Shown one piece after another: positions 1 through 10,932 of a DNA stretch of 64,000 nt. The position numbers and the translations under genes were made by a program. Source of the stretch: Rhodospirillales bacterium. GTDB taxonomy: Bacteria; Pseudomonadota; Alphaproteobacteria; Reyranellales; Reyranellaceae. Within the stretch, counting starts at the first letter, position 1, and every line of letters begins with the position of its first letter. The stretch lies in assembly GCA_016699855.1 (NCBI GenBank), contig CP064988.1:558001-622000 (forward strand). The letters are read 5' to 3'. The notes below the pieces were generated by a model. That model was not told the origin of the DNA. It ran no database searches and saw only the letters and a list, made by a program, of their open reading frames with translations.

Positions 1-782
<782 letters not shown>

Positions 783-786
<4 letters not shown>

Positions 787-1796
787 GCGGCCCGCGCCCG
801 ATCGTCGAGGCCGATGGTCTGAGCGTCCACTTCCCGACCTCGGGCGGGCGCGAGACGGTGAAGGCCGTCGACGGCGTGACCTTCGCGGTGCGGCGCGGCG
901 AGACCTTCGGCGTCATCGGCGAGTCCGGCTCCGGCAAGACCACGCTCGGCCGGGCGATCGTCTGCCTGTTGAAGCCGACCGGTGGCGGACTGCGCCTCGA
1001 CGCGCTCGACCCGCACGGCGCCGACGCGCGCGCGTTCCACGCGCGGCGCAGCGATTTCCAGATCGTGTTCCAGGATCCGAACGCAGCGCTCAATCCGCGC
1101 ATGACCATCGGCGCCAGCGTGCGCGAGCCGCTGGACATCGCCGGCGCCGGCACGCGGCGCGACCGCGAGGCCAGGGCGCTGGCGGCGCTGGACCGGGTCG
1201 GGCTGCGCGCGGAGTTCGCCGACCGCTATCCGCACGAGTTGTCCGGCGGCCAGAAGCAGCGCGTCAACATCGCGCGCGTGCTCACGCTGCGGCCCAAGCT
1301 GATCGTCTGCGACGAGGTGGTCGCGGCGCTCGACGTCTCCATCCGCGGCGACATCCTCAACCTGTTCGCCGACCTCCAGCGCGAATTCGGCCTGACCTAC
1401 GTTTTCATCACCCACGACCTCGGCGTCGTCTCGCACATCAGCGACCGCGTCGCGGTGATGTATCTCGGCCGCTTCGTCGAGCTCGGACCGGCCGAGGCGC
1501 TGGCCGCCGCGCCGCTGCACCCCTACTCCGAGGCGCTGCTGTCGGCCGAGCCCGTGCCGCTGCCGTCGAACCTGCGGACCAACCGGCGCATCATCCTGGA
1601 AGGCGAGATTCCGAGCCCGGTCGATCCGCCGTCGGGCTGCCGGTTCCGGACGCGTTGCCGGTTCGCGCGCGACATCTGCGCGGCGGCCGACCCCGAATGG
1701 CGGGAACACGAACCGGGACGCGTCGTCGCCTGCCATTTTGCCGGCTCGGCCACGGGCGGCAGGCCGCCGGCCAGAACATGCGATGAGGAGGACGCC
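783..1796 (+). CDS. Dipeptide/oligopeptide ABC transporter ATPase (DppF/OppF-like), no in-frame stop
   Basis: Second ATPase of the importer. It starts at a GTG overlapping the previous stop. Walker A is GESGSGKTT, the Q-loop IVFQDPNAALNP, the signature LSGGQKQR, Walker B LIVCDEVVAALD (the usual DEP is DEV here) and the H-loop THDLGVV. The oligopeptide C-terminal domain ends with CRFRTRCRFARDIC and VVACHFAG. The frame then has no stop and runs straight into the binding-protein gene whose ATG is at 1797. In the next frame a TGA at 1784-1786 sits inside the downstream ribosome site (TGAGGAGG), exactly where such a gene usually ends. A one-base indel between about 1740 and 1780 is therefore the simplest explanation; a true ATPase-binding protein fusion is unlikely because the latter must be exported. 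Confidence 0.82.
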
Positions 1797-3377
1797 ATGA
1801 CGAGAAACGACACCCCGACGACGAGGGCCGCGCTCGCGCGACGCCTGACGCTGCGGCGCCGCGAGTTCGCCGCGCTGGTCGCGGGCGCGACGGCCGCCGC
1901 CGGCCTGCCCGCCGGCGCGCAGACGCCGCGGCGCGGCGGAGTCCTGAAGGTGTCGGCGCCGACCAATCCATCGACCCTCGATCCCGCGACCGGCGGTTCC
2001 GGCCAGGACCACGCGTTCCTCTATCCGCTCTTCGACACTCTGGTCGAATGGGACTACGCGAGCCTGAAAGCCAGGCCGGGGCTGGCGGAATCCTGGTCCT
2101 ATCCCGAACCGAAGACGCTGGTGATGAACCTGCGCAAGGGAGTCGTTTTCCACGACGGCGAGGCGTGCGACGCGGAGGCGGTGATGTTCAGCCTCGAGCG
2201 CAACCGCACCGACGCGCGGTCCAACATCAAGGGCGATCTCGCCAGCGTCGAGGCGGTCGAGGCGTCCGGCCCGCTGCAGGTGACCCTGCGCCTGAAATCG
2301 GCGGACACCGCGCTGCCGCTGATCCTCTCCGACCGCGCCGGCATGATGTGCTCGCCCAGGGCGGTCCGGGAGCTTGGAAAGGACCACGACCGCAAGCCGG
2401 TCGGCACCGGCCCGTGGAAGCTCGTGGCCTGGAACGACAACGAGAAGGTTAGCGTGACGCGGAACGAACGCTACTGGAAGCCGGGGCAGCCCCACCTCGA
2501 CGGCATCGAGTTCGCGATCATAACCGAGATCAACACCGGGCTGCGCTCGGTGGTCGCCGGACAGAACGACTTCGTCTACTTCCTGTCGCCGCAGCAGAAG
2601 CAGATCATCGACCGCGCGAAGAACCTGACCGCCGTGTCGGGGCCGACGCTCTACTGCGTGCAGATGTACATCAACTTCGGGCGCGGCCCGATGGCCGACG
2701 TGCGTGTCAGGCGCGCGATCAACCACGCCATCGACCGCGAGGCGTTCAGCAAGGCGACCATGGGCGGAATCGCCGAGCCCGCCACGACGGCGCTGCCGTC
2801 GGCGCACTGGGCGTTCGACAAGTCGCTGGCCAACTACTACCCGCACGACCCCGACAAGGCGCGCAAGCTGCTCGCCGAGGCCGGTTTCAAGGACGGCCTC
2901 GACGTCGCCTGCATGGGATATTCCGACCAGCGCTCGCTGCAGCGCCAGGAGGTGCTGGTCGAGCAGATGCGCAAGGCCGGGCTCCGCGCGAAGTTCACCA
3001 CCGGCTCGATCCCCGAGATGAGCGCGCAGTACTTCGGCAACGAGAAGAAGGGCGATCTCCTTCTGGCGGCGTGGACGGGCAGACCAGATCCCAGCCTGAC
3101 GTTCTAGCTGATGTTAGCGCCGGGCTCGTACTACAACGCCGGCCGGACCGAGGCGTCGCCCGAGCTCTCCGCCGCGATCCAGGCGTCGCGGTCGAGCGAG
3201 GACATCGCCGTGCGGACAAAGTCCTTCGCCACGGTGCAGCGCCTCGCGCTCGAGCACGCCCTCGCGGTGCCGCTGGTCTTCCAGTACGAGCTCAACGCCC
3301 ACACGGCGAAGGTCAAGGGCTACAAGCCGAACCTGCTGGGCAAGCCGAAATTCGAGGACGTCTGGCTGGAAAGCTGA
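1797..3377 (+). pseudogene. Peptide-type ABC transporter substrate-binding protein (SBP_bac_5), interrupted by in-frame TAG
   Basis: Periplasmic substrate-binding protein of the importer. The ATG at 1797 follows a strong GAGGAGG site. The N-terminus has a twin-arginine-like signal (LTLRRREFAALVAG) followed by a hydrophobic stretch and an Ala-x-Ala-type cleavage region, then the SBP_bac_5 opening RRGGVLKVSAPTNPSTLDPA and conserved KPVGTGPWKL and VRRAINHAIDR. Translation stops at TAG 3105-3107 after WTGRPDPSLTF. The same frame continues without another stop to 3377 and encodes the rest of the domain (SYYNAGRTEASPEL to FEDVWLES), so the intact protein would be 526 residues. A single CAG-to-TAG change explains it: Gln is plausible at this position in the family. 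It may be a real nonsense mutation, a read error or suppressed. Flanked by its own ATPases and permeases. Confidence 0.85.
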
Positions 3378-3392
3378 GCCGGCCGCCCCGCG

Positions 3393-4352
3393 ATGCGCCT
3401 CTCCAAGCGCCAGACCGCGCTGCTCGGCCGCCGGGCCGCGCAGATCGCGCCGGTCGTCGTGCTGGCCACGTTCGTGGTGTTCGGCCTGCTGCAGCTCGTG
3501 CCAGGCGACATCGCCGTGACGCTGGCCGGCGACAACGCCACGGACGCGCGGATCGCCGAGATCCGGCGACTCTACGGGCTGGACCGTCCGTTTCTCGTCC
3601 AGTACGGCTCCTGGCTGTGGAACGCGCTGCACGGCGATCTGTCGCGGTCGATCCTGTCGGGCGAGCCGGTGCTCGACTCGATCCTCCGCCGGTTTCCGAA
3701 CACGCTGCTGATCGTCGCCTGCGCGCTGGCCCTCTCGCTTCTGGTCGGCGTGCCGCTGGGCATCGCCGCCGCGACACGGCCCGGCGGTCGCCTCGACGCC
3801 TTCGTCACCGGTTTCGCCTCGCTCGGCGTGGCCATCCCGAATTTCTGGTTGGCGATGATCCTCGTGGCCACGTTCGCCCTGACCTGGAACTGGTTCCCCG
3901 CGACCGGCGCGGCGCCGGTATCGCAGGACGCCGCGAAGGCGCTGCGCCACGCCGCGCTGCCGGCTTTGGCGCTCGCGGCCGGCGGCATCGCCGAGGTCGC
4001 GCGCCAGCTGCGCGGCTCGCTGGTCGAGGTGCTGTCCTCGCAATACGTGCGCACGCTCCACGCCAAGGGGCTGTCGCCGGCGTCGATCCTGTGGAAGCAC
4101 GGACTCAAGAACGTCAGCGTCAACCTGCTCACCGTCATCGGGCTCCTCGTCAACCGTCTGCTCGGCGCCACCGTCGTGATCGAGGCCGTGTTCGCGATCC
4201 CCGGCGTCGGCGGCATGGTCGTCTACGCGGCCATCCACAAGGATTTCCCGGTGATCCAGGGCGTCGTGCTGGCGATGGTGCTGATCGTGATCTCGCTGAA
4301 CCTGCTGATCGACGTCCTCTACACCGTGCTCGATCCGAGGGTGTCGCACTGA
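3393..4352 (+). CDS. Dipeptide/oligopeptide ABC transporter permease (DppB-like)
   Basis: Inner-membrane permease of 319 residues. The N-terminal helix (APVVVLATFVVFGLLQLVPGD) followed by the DppB-type region with RRLYGLDRPFLVQYGSWLW is typical of OppB/DppB. Later hydrophobic segments surround the cytoplasmic EAA-type loop (QYVRTLHAKGLSPASILWKH) that docks on the ATPase. It lies 15 bases after the binding-protein stop, and its own TGA overlaps the ATG of the second permease by one base, so both permeases should be made from one transcript. Length and topology are normal; nothing suggests damage. Confidence 0.92.
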   Translation: MRLSKRQTALLGRRAAQIAPVVVLATFVVFGLLQLVPGDIAVTLAGDNATDARIAEIRRLYGLDRPFLVQYGSWLWNALHGDLSRSILSGEPVLDSILRRFPNTLLIVACALALSLLVGVPLGIAAATRPGGRLDAFVTGFASLGVAIPNFWLAMILVATFALTWNWFPATGAAPVSQDAAKALRHAALPALALAAGGIAEVARQLRGSLVEVLSSQYVRTLHAKGLSPASILWKHGLKNVSVNLLTVIGLLVNRLLGATVVIEAVFAIPGVGGMVVYAAIHKDFPVIQGVVLAMVLIVISLNLLIDVLYTVLDPRVSH

Positions 4353-5245
4353 TGGCCACGACGACACCGCTCGACGACGCCGACGCGCTGGCCGCGCGCC
4401 GCCCGGGGCGCGCGCGGCGCTTCGCGCGCTGGCTGCGGCGCGACATCCGCGGCGCCGCCAGCCTCGGAATCCTCGCCGGCCTGTTCGCGCTGTCGGCGCT
4501 GGCGCCTGTCATCGCGCCATTCTCGCCGACGCTGCAGGACGTCAACAACACGCTGTTGCCGCCGGACGCGCGCCACTGGCTCGGCACCGATGACCTCGGG
4601 CGCGACGTGCTCAGCCGCCTGATCCACGGCGCGCCGGCCACGCTCTACGCCAGCTTCCTCGCGGTCTCGGTCGCGATCTGCCTCGGCGTGCCGGTCGGCC
4701 TCGTCGCCGGCTTCCTCGGCGGCTGGATCGACGACGGCATCAGCCGCGTGATCGACACGCTGCTGTCGTTCCCCGCAATCGTCCTCGCGATCGCGGTGAC
4801 CGGCGCGCTCGGGATCGGTCTGACCAACGGCATGATCGCCGTCGGCATCGTGTTCTCGCCGCAGCTCGCGCGGCTGGTCCGCGCCCAGACGCTGATCGTG
4901 AAGCAGGAGCTCTACGTCGACGCCGCCCGCGTGTTCGGCGCGCCGATGGGGCGGATACTGTGGAAGCACGTGGTGCCCAACGCGATCCAGCCGGTGATCG
5001 TGCAGGTGACTCTGCTGCTGGCGGTGGCGCTGTTGGCGGAGGCGAGCCTCAGCTTCCTCGGGCTCGGGGTGCAGCCGCCGACGCCGAGCTGGGGCGCGAT
5101 GCTGGCGCGCGCCTACCACTACATGGAGATCGCGCCGGAACAGATGTACCCGCCGGGCATCGCGATCCTGCTCACGGCGCTGGCCTTCAACACGCTCGGC
5201 GAGTCGCTGCGCGTCGCGCTCGACCCGACGATGCGCCGCCGTTGA
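4352..5245 (+). CDS. Dipeptide/oligopeptide ABC transporter permease (DppC-like)
   Basis: Second permease, 297 residues, starting at an ATG that shares one base with the upstream stop. It has the DppC signature: an N-terminal helix after a basic leader, then HWLGTDDLGRDVLSRLIHGA, five further membrane helices and the EAA loop (VDAARVFGAPMGRILWKHV). The C-terminus (NTLGESLRVALDPTMRRR) is the usual end. With the DppB-like protein it forms the channel of the importer encoded from base 1. No terminator is obvious before the next operon, which begins with its own promoter at 5276. Confidence 0.92.
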   Translation: MATTTPLDDADALAARRPGRARRFARWLRRDIRGAASLGILAGLFALSALAPVIAPFSPTLQDVNNTLLPPDARHWLGTDDLGRDVLSRLIHGAPATLYASFLAVSVAICLGVPVGLVAGFLGGWIDDGISRVIDTLLSFPAIVLAIAVTGALGIGLTNGMIAVGIVFSPQLARLVRAQTLIVKQELYVDAARVFGAPMGRILWKHVVPNAIQPVIVQVTLLLAVALLAEASLSFLGLGVQPPTPSWGAMLARAYHYMEIAPEQMYPPGIAILLTALAFNTLGESLRVALDPTMRRR

Positions 5246-5275
5246 AATCCAGGGCGTCGGCGCGACGGATTCGGG

Positions 5276-5318
5276 TTGACAGCGCGCCGCCGCTCCGGCC
5301 TTTATGACTGATCGTTCA
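5276..5318 (+). promoter_or_regulatory. Candidate promoter with overlapping dyad upstream of livH
   Basis: A perfect TTGACA lies at 5276-5281. A weak -10 candidate (CTTTAT at 5300-5305, spacer 18, or TTTATG with spacer 19) follows. Overlapping the -10 is an interrupted palindrome at 5305-5318, TGACTGATCGTTCA, with arms TGA..GA/TC..TCA. Such a dyad over the -10 resembles operators of TetR-family repressors that control acyl-CoA synthetase clusters, but no regulator gene is next to it. The assignment to a family is inference. Confidence 0.45.
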
Positions 5319-5374
5319 TACGCGGCAATCGGACGTCAGATCCGGCCTAAGGAAACGGGTGAGGAAGCGGCAGA

Positions 5375-6265
5375 ATGCTGGATTTCATTCAGCAGCTCGT
5401 CAGTGGCATCGCGCTGGGCTGCGTCTACGGGCTGATCGCGCTGGGGTTCGTCCTCATCTACAAGGCCACCGAAGTCGTCAATTTCGCGCAGGGCGAGTTG
5501 ATGATGCTTGGCGGATTCTTCGTATACACGTTCATCGGCCTGCTCGGCATGAACTACTGGATTGGTTTCATGCTGGCCGTGGCCTGCATGGCGCTATTTG
5601 GGATGGTCGCGGAGCGCGTCGTGGTGCGCCCGATCCTCGGCTACCCGCAGTTCTCGATCGTGATGGCGACCATCGGCCTAGGCTACCTGCTGCGCTCGGT
5701 CGCCGGCATGATCTGGGGCACCGACGACCTCCGGATCGAGACTCCGTTCTCGCCCACCCCGACGTCGGAAGGCCGGCTGAAGCTGGGCGACCTCGTCATC
5801 GCCCATGACAAGCTGTCGGTGATCGTGGCAACCATCCTGCTCTGCGCGGTGCTGTACGTCTTTTTCAACAAGACGCGCATGGGCACGGCGATGCGGGCGA
5901 CGTCCGAGAACATGCTGGCTGCCTACTATATGGGCATTCCGGTGAAGACCGTCGTGTCGCTGATCTGGGCGATCAGCGCCGCCGTGGCTGCCTGCGCCGG
6001 CGTGCTGCTGGCGCCGATCACCTTCATCCACTCCAACGTCGGTCTCGCGCTCGGCCTCAAGGCCTTCCCCGCGGCGGTGCTCGGCGGCTTCGGCAGCATC
6101 CCCGGCGCGCTGGTCGGCGGCGTCATCATCGGCGTGCTCGAGTCGATGGCCGGCTTCTACCTGCCGCAGGGCTGGAAGGACGTCGTGCCCTACATCGTCC
6201 TGCTGCTGGTGCTGCTGCTCAAGCCCGAGGGGCTGTTCGGCCTCAAGCTGCGCAAGACAGTCTGA
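5375..6265 (+). CDS. livH: Branched-chain amino acid-type ABC transporter permease LivH
   Basis: Inner-membrane permease of 296 residues of the hydrophobic amino acid uptake (HAAT) family. Visible are the LivH opening GIALGCVYGLIALGFVLIYKATEVVNFAQGE (shortened here by description to its conserved VVNFAQGE), about eight hydrophobic segments, and the conserved GLALGLKAFPAAVLGGFGSIPGALVGG near the C-terminus. The start is set by GAGGAAG five bases upstream. It is the first gene of a livH-M-G-F-acyl-CoA synthetase-binding protein operon. Linkage to a CoA ligase suggests the cargo may be a carboxylic or aromatic acid rather than leucine; that is inference. Confidence 0.92.
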   Translation: MLDFIQQLVSGIALGCVYGLIALGFVLIYKATEVVNFAQGELMMLGGFFVYTFIGLLGMNYWIGFMLAVACMALFGMVAERVVVRPILGYPQFSIVMATIGLGYLLRSVAGMIWGTDDLRIETPFSPTPTSEGRLKLGDLVIAHDKLSVIVATILLCAVLYVFFNKTRMGTAMRATSENMLAAYYMGIPVKTVVSLIWAISAAVAACAGVLLAPITFIHSNVGLALGLKAFPAAVLGGFGSIPGALVGGVIIGVLESMAGFYLPQGWKDVVPYIVLLLVLLLKPEGLFGLKLRKTV

Positions 6266-6280
6266 GGCGGGAGCGCGTCG

Positions 6281-7381
6281 ATGCGTTTCATCTTCAAGAC
6301 GGACTACGACCAGGACATCCGCATCCTCAGGCACAGCGGGTACTGGTGGTCCTACGGCCTGCTGCTCGCCGGGCTGGTCGCCGCGCCCTACGTGCTCAGC
6401 ACGTACATGCAGAGCCAGATCGTCTTCGTCTTCATCTACGCCATCGTCGGCGTGGCGCTGATGATCCTGACCGGCTTCACGGGGCAGGCCTCGATCGGCC
6501 ACGCCGCCTTCCTGGCGATCGGCGCCTACACGGCGGCGTACCTCCAGAAGCTGGGGGTGCCGTTCGTCGTCTACTTCCCCGTCGCGGGAATCCTGACGGG
6601 GATCATCGGCGTCATGGTCGGATTCCCGGCGCTGCGGCTGCACGGCATCTACCTCGTCATCGCGACGATCGCCTTCGGGTTCATCGTCGAGGAGATCCTG
6701 GCGCGCTGGGAGTCGGTGACCCACGGCAACGAGGGCCTCAAAGTGCGGGCGCTGGACATGTTCGGCGGCGGCACGGTCACCTTTCCGCGCGACGAGCCGT
6801 CGTTCTTCTACCTCTGCCTCGGCGTGCTGGTGCTCGTCCTCGTGGCGGCGCTGAACCTGATGCGCTCGCCCACCGGCCGCGCGTTCATCGCGATCCGCGA
6901 CAGCGAGACGGCGGCCAAGAGCATGGGCGTCGACCTGGCGGGCTACAAGGTCAAGTCGTTCGCCATCAGCGCCGCCATCACCGGCCTCGCGGGCTGTCTG
7001 TTCGCGCACAAGATGTCGTTCATAAGCCCGGAGATGTTCACGCTGCTGCTGTCGATCGAGTTCATCATGGTGATCATCATCGGCGGCGCCTTCGGACTGC
7101 ATGGCGCCGTCCTCGGCGCCATCTTCATGGTGATGCTCGACCCGCTGCTGACCGAGATCAAGGACGCCGCCCAGGGCACGCCGCTGGCCGGCATCGCCGG
7201 CGCCGCCGGTCTCAAGGGCGCGATCTACGGCCTGATCATCATGCTGTTCATCCTGTTCGAGCCGCTCGGCCTCTACGGCCGGTGGCTCAAGGTGAAGCTC
7301 TTCTTCCAGCTGTTCCCGCTCTACAAGAAGGCGACCTTCAAGCGGCAGAAGACGTACGTGAAGTCGGAGCGCAACCGGTGA
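6281..7381 (+). CDS. livM: Branched-chain amino acid-type ABC transporter permease LivM
   Basis: Second HAAT permease, 366 residues. A 25-residue hydrophilic leader (MRFIFKTDYDQD...) precedes the first helix, a trait of the LivM subgroup that travels with acyl-CoA synthetases. The hallmark ILTGFTGQASIGHAAFLAIG lies near residues 63-82, and the MGVDLAGYKVKSFAISA loop that contacts the ATPase is around residue 215. The C-terminus is long and basic (about 30 residues after the last helix). It lies 15 bases after livH and its TGA overlaps the GTG start of livG. Confidence 0.92.
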   Translation: MRFIFKTDYDQDIRILRHSGYWWSYGLLLAGLVAAPYVLSTYMQSQIVFVFIYAIVGVALMILTGFTGQASIGHAAFLAIGAYTAAYLQKLGVPFVVYFPVAGILTGIIGVMVGFPALRLHGIYLVIATIAFGFIVEEILARWESVTHGNEGLKVRALDMFGGGTVTFPRDEPSFFYLCLGVLVLVLVAALNLMRSPTGRAFIAIRDSETAAKSMGVDLAGYKVKSFAISAAITGLAGCLFAHKMSFISPEMFTLLLSIEFIMVIIIGGAFGLHGAVLGAIFMVMLDPLLTEIKDAAQGTPLAGIAGAAGLKGAIYGLIIMLFILFEPLGLYGRWLKVKLFFQLFPLYKKATFKRQKTYVKSERNR

Positions 7382-8136
7382 GCTACTTCAAGGTCGACGA
7401 CGTCTCGCTCCAGTTCGGCGGCCTGAAGGCCGTCGACTCGGTCAGCTTCGAGGTCGCGAAGGGCGAGATCTTCACGATCATCGGCCCCAACGGCGCCGGC
7501 AAGACGTCGATCTTCAACCTGATCTCGCGCCTCTACAACCCGACCTCCGGCCGGCTGTTCTTCGAGGACAAGGAGATCACCACGCTGCCGCCGCACCGCA
7601 TCGCGGCCCTGGGCATCGCGCGCACGTTCCAGAACATCGAGCTGTTCGACAACGCCAGCATGCTGGCGAACCTTCTGGTCGGCCGGCACTGCCACCGCAC
7701 GACCGCGTTGTGGCAGGAGGCGCTGTTCCTGCCGTCTGTCCGCCGCGCCGAGAAGGCCCACCGCCACAAGGTCGAGGAGGTGATCGAGTTCCTCGACCTC
7801 CAGGCCTACCGCGACAAGATCATCGCCGGCCTGCCCTACGGAGTCCGCAAGGTCATCGAGCTGGCGCGCGCGCTGTGCTCCGAGCCCAAGCTGATCCTGC
7901 TCGACGAGCCGTCGTCCGGCCTGAACGTCGAGGAGACCGACGACATGTCGTTCTGGATCCGCGACATCAAGAACGACCTCGGCGTCACGGTGCTGATGGT
8001 CGAGCACGACATGACCCTGGTGAACCGCGTGTCCGACCGCGTGCTGGCGCTGAACTACGGTAAGGTCATCGCGACCGGGACGCCGTCGGAGGTGCAGAGC
8101 CATCCCGACGTGATCGCCGCCTACCTCGGCGCCTGA
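7378..8136 (+). CDS. livG: Branched-chain amino acid-type ABC transporter ATPase LivG
   Basis: First HAAT ATPase, 252 residues. The GTG start overlaps the livM stop by four bases (GTGA). Walker A is GPNGAGKT, Q-loop FQNIELFDN, Walker B LILLDEPSSGLN and the H-loop EHDMTLV. The usual ABC signature LSGG/LPYG region reads GLPYGVRK, common in LivG. The 30 or so residues around TALWQEALFLPSVRRAE are the LivG-specific insertion. It should dimerise with LivF beneath the LivH-LivM channel. Confidence 0.92.
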   Translation: MSYFKVDDVSLQFGGLKAVDSVSFEVAKGEIFTIIGPNGAGKTSIFNLISRLYNPTSGRLFFEDKEITTLPPHRIAALGIARTFQNIELFDNASMLANLLVGRHCHRTTALWQEALFLPSVRRAEKAHRHKVEEVIEFLDLQAYRDKIIAGLPYGVRKVIELARALCSEPKLILLDEPSSGLNVEETDDMSFWIRDIKNDLGVTVLMVEHDMTLVNRVSDRVLALNYGKVIATGTPSEVQSHPDVIAAYLGA

Positions 8137-8146
8137 GGAGCCAGCG

Positions 8147-9376
<1,230 letters not shown>

Positions 9377-10830
9377 GATCGTCGTCTTCGACATGGAAGG
9401 CCTGCGCGACTTCCAGGACGACATGGTCGTCTCGCTGGACGCCTTCATGGCGTCGGGCAGGGCGCGCATGGCGTCCCATCCGCGCCGCTGGGAGGAGATG
9501 GTCGCCAGCCGCGGGCCCGAGGACCTCGCCGTGCTGGTCTACACGTCCGGCACGACCGGACCGCCCAAGGGCGCGATGCACAGCCACAAGGGCATCAGCT
9601 TCCAGATGCGGCACGCCGACGGCCTGTTCCCCGTGTCCGACGACGACGAACGGCTGCTGTTCCTGCCCCTGTGCCACGTCGCCGAGCGCGTCGGCGGCTA
9701 CTACTACTCGCTCGCCACCGGCTCGGTCATGAACTTCGCCGAGAGTCCGGAGACCGTGCCGGACAACATCCGCGAGGTCCAGCCGACGGCCTTCCTCGCC
9801 GTCCCGCGCGTGTGGGAGAAGTTCTACTCGGCGATCACCATCGCCCTGAAGGACGCCACCCCGCTCGAGCAATGGGCCTACCGGCAGGCGATCGCCGTCG
9901 GCTACAAGGTCGCCGACGCCCGCCTCGAGGGCCGCGCGCCGTCGCTCGGCCTCAAGCTGGCGTTCGAGGCGGCCTACTGGCTCGTCCTGCGCAATATACG
10001 CAAGATGCTCGGCATCGACCGGTGCCGCCTGCTGTTCACCGGCGCGGCGCCGATCTCCCCGGACCTGATCCGCTGGTACCTCGCGCTCGGCCTGAACATG
10101 TACGAGGTCTACGGCCAGACCGAGAATTGCGGCGTCGCCACCGTCATGCCGGCGGAGCGCATCAAGCTGGGCACCGTCGGCAAGTCGGTGCCGTGGGGCG
10201 AGGTCAAGATCGCGCCGACCGGCGAGATCCTGATCAAAGGCGGCTTCCTGTTCATGGGCTACCTGAACCAGCCCGAGAAGACCGCCGAGACCCTGGACAA
10301 GGACGGCTGGCTCCACACCGGCGACGTCGGCTCGATGGACAATGAGGGCTTCGTCAAGATCACCGACCGGATGAAGGACATCATCATCACCGCCGGCGGC
10401 AAGAACATCACCCCGTCGGAGATCGAGAACCAGCTCAAGTTCTCGCCCTACGTCAGCGACGCCGTCGTGGTCGGCGACAAGCGGGCCTACTTGACCTGCC
10501 TGATCATGATCGACCAGGAGAACGTCGAGAAGTTCGCCCAGGATCGGGACATCCCGTTCACGAACTACGCCAGCCTGTGCCGGGCCAAGGAGGTCCGCGA
10601 CCTCATCTGGGCGGAGATCGAGAAGGTCAACGCGGGCTTCGCGCGGGTCGAGACGATCAAGAGGTTCCACCTGATCGACCGCCAGCTGACCCCGGAGGAC
10701 GAGGAGCTGACGCCGACGATGAAGCTGAAACGGTCGTTCGTGAACCAGAAGTACGCCGCAGAGATCGACGCCATGTACCGGGCGGCCTGACGGCCGGCCG
10801 ATCGGCACTTCCGCCGCCCGGCCGGATGCC

Positions 10831-10836
10831 TATAGT
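10831..10836 (+). promoter_or_regulatory. Possible -10 element upstream of the Liv-type binding protein
   Basis: TATAGT lies about 97 bases before the binding-protein ATG. No good -35 is present at the right distance. An extra promoter here would let the abundant binding protein be made in excess of the transporter, as in other ABC operons. Weak evidence. Confidence 0.25.
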
Positions 10837-10932
10837 GGCGCCAGCCGGACCGGCCAAATGAACCGCGGGGAGCGTCCAAGGCGCCCGCACCCCGCCAACA
10901 AACGCAGGCGCACGACTACGGAGGAGACAGCG

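Noticed and set aside
5678..7102. Long minus-strand open frame opposite livH and livM
   Set aside because: Low-complexity His/Asp/Gln/Arg sequence, the antisense shadow of membrane-protein codons.
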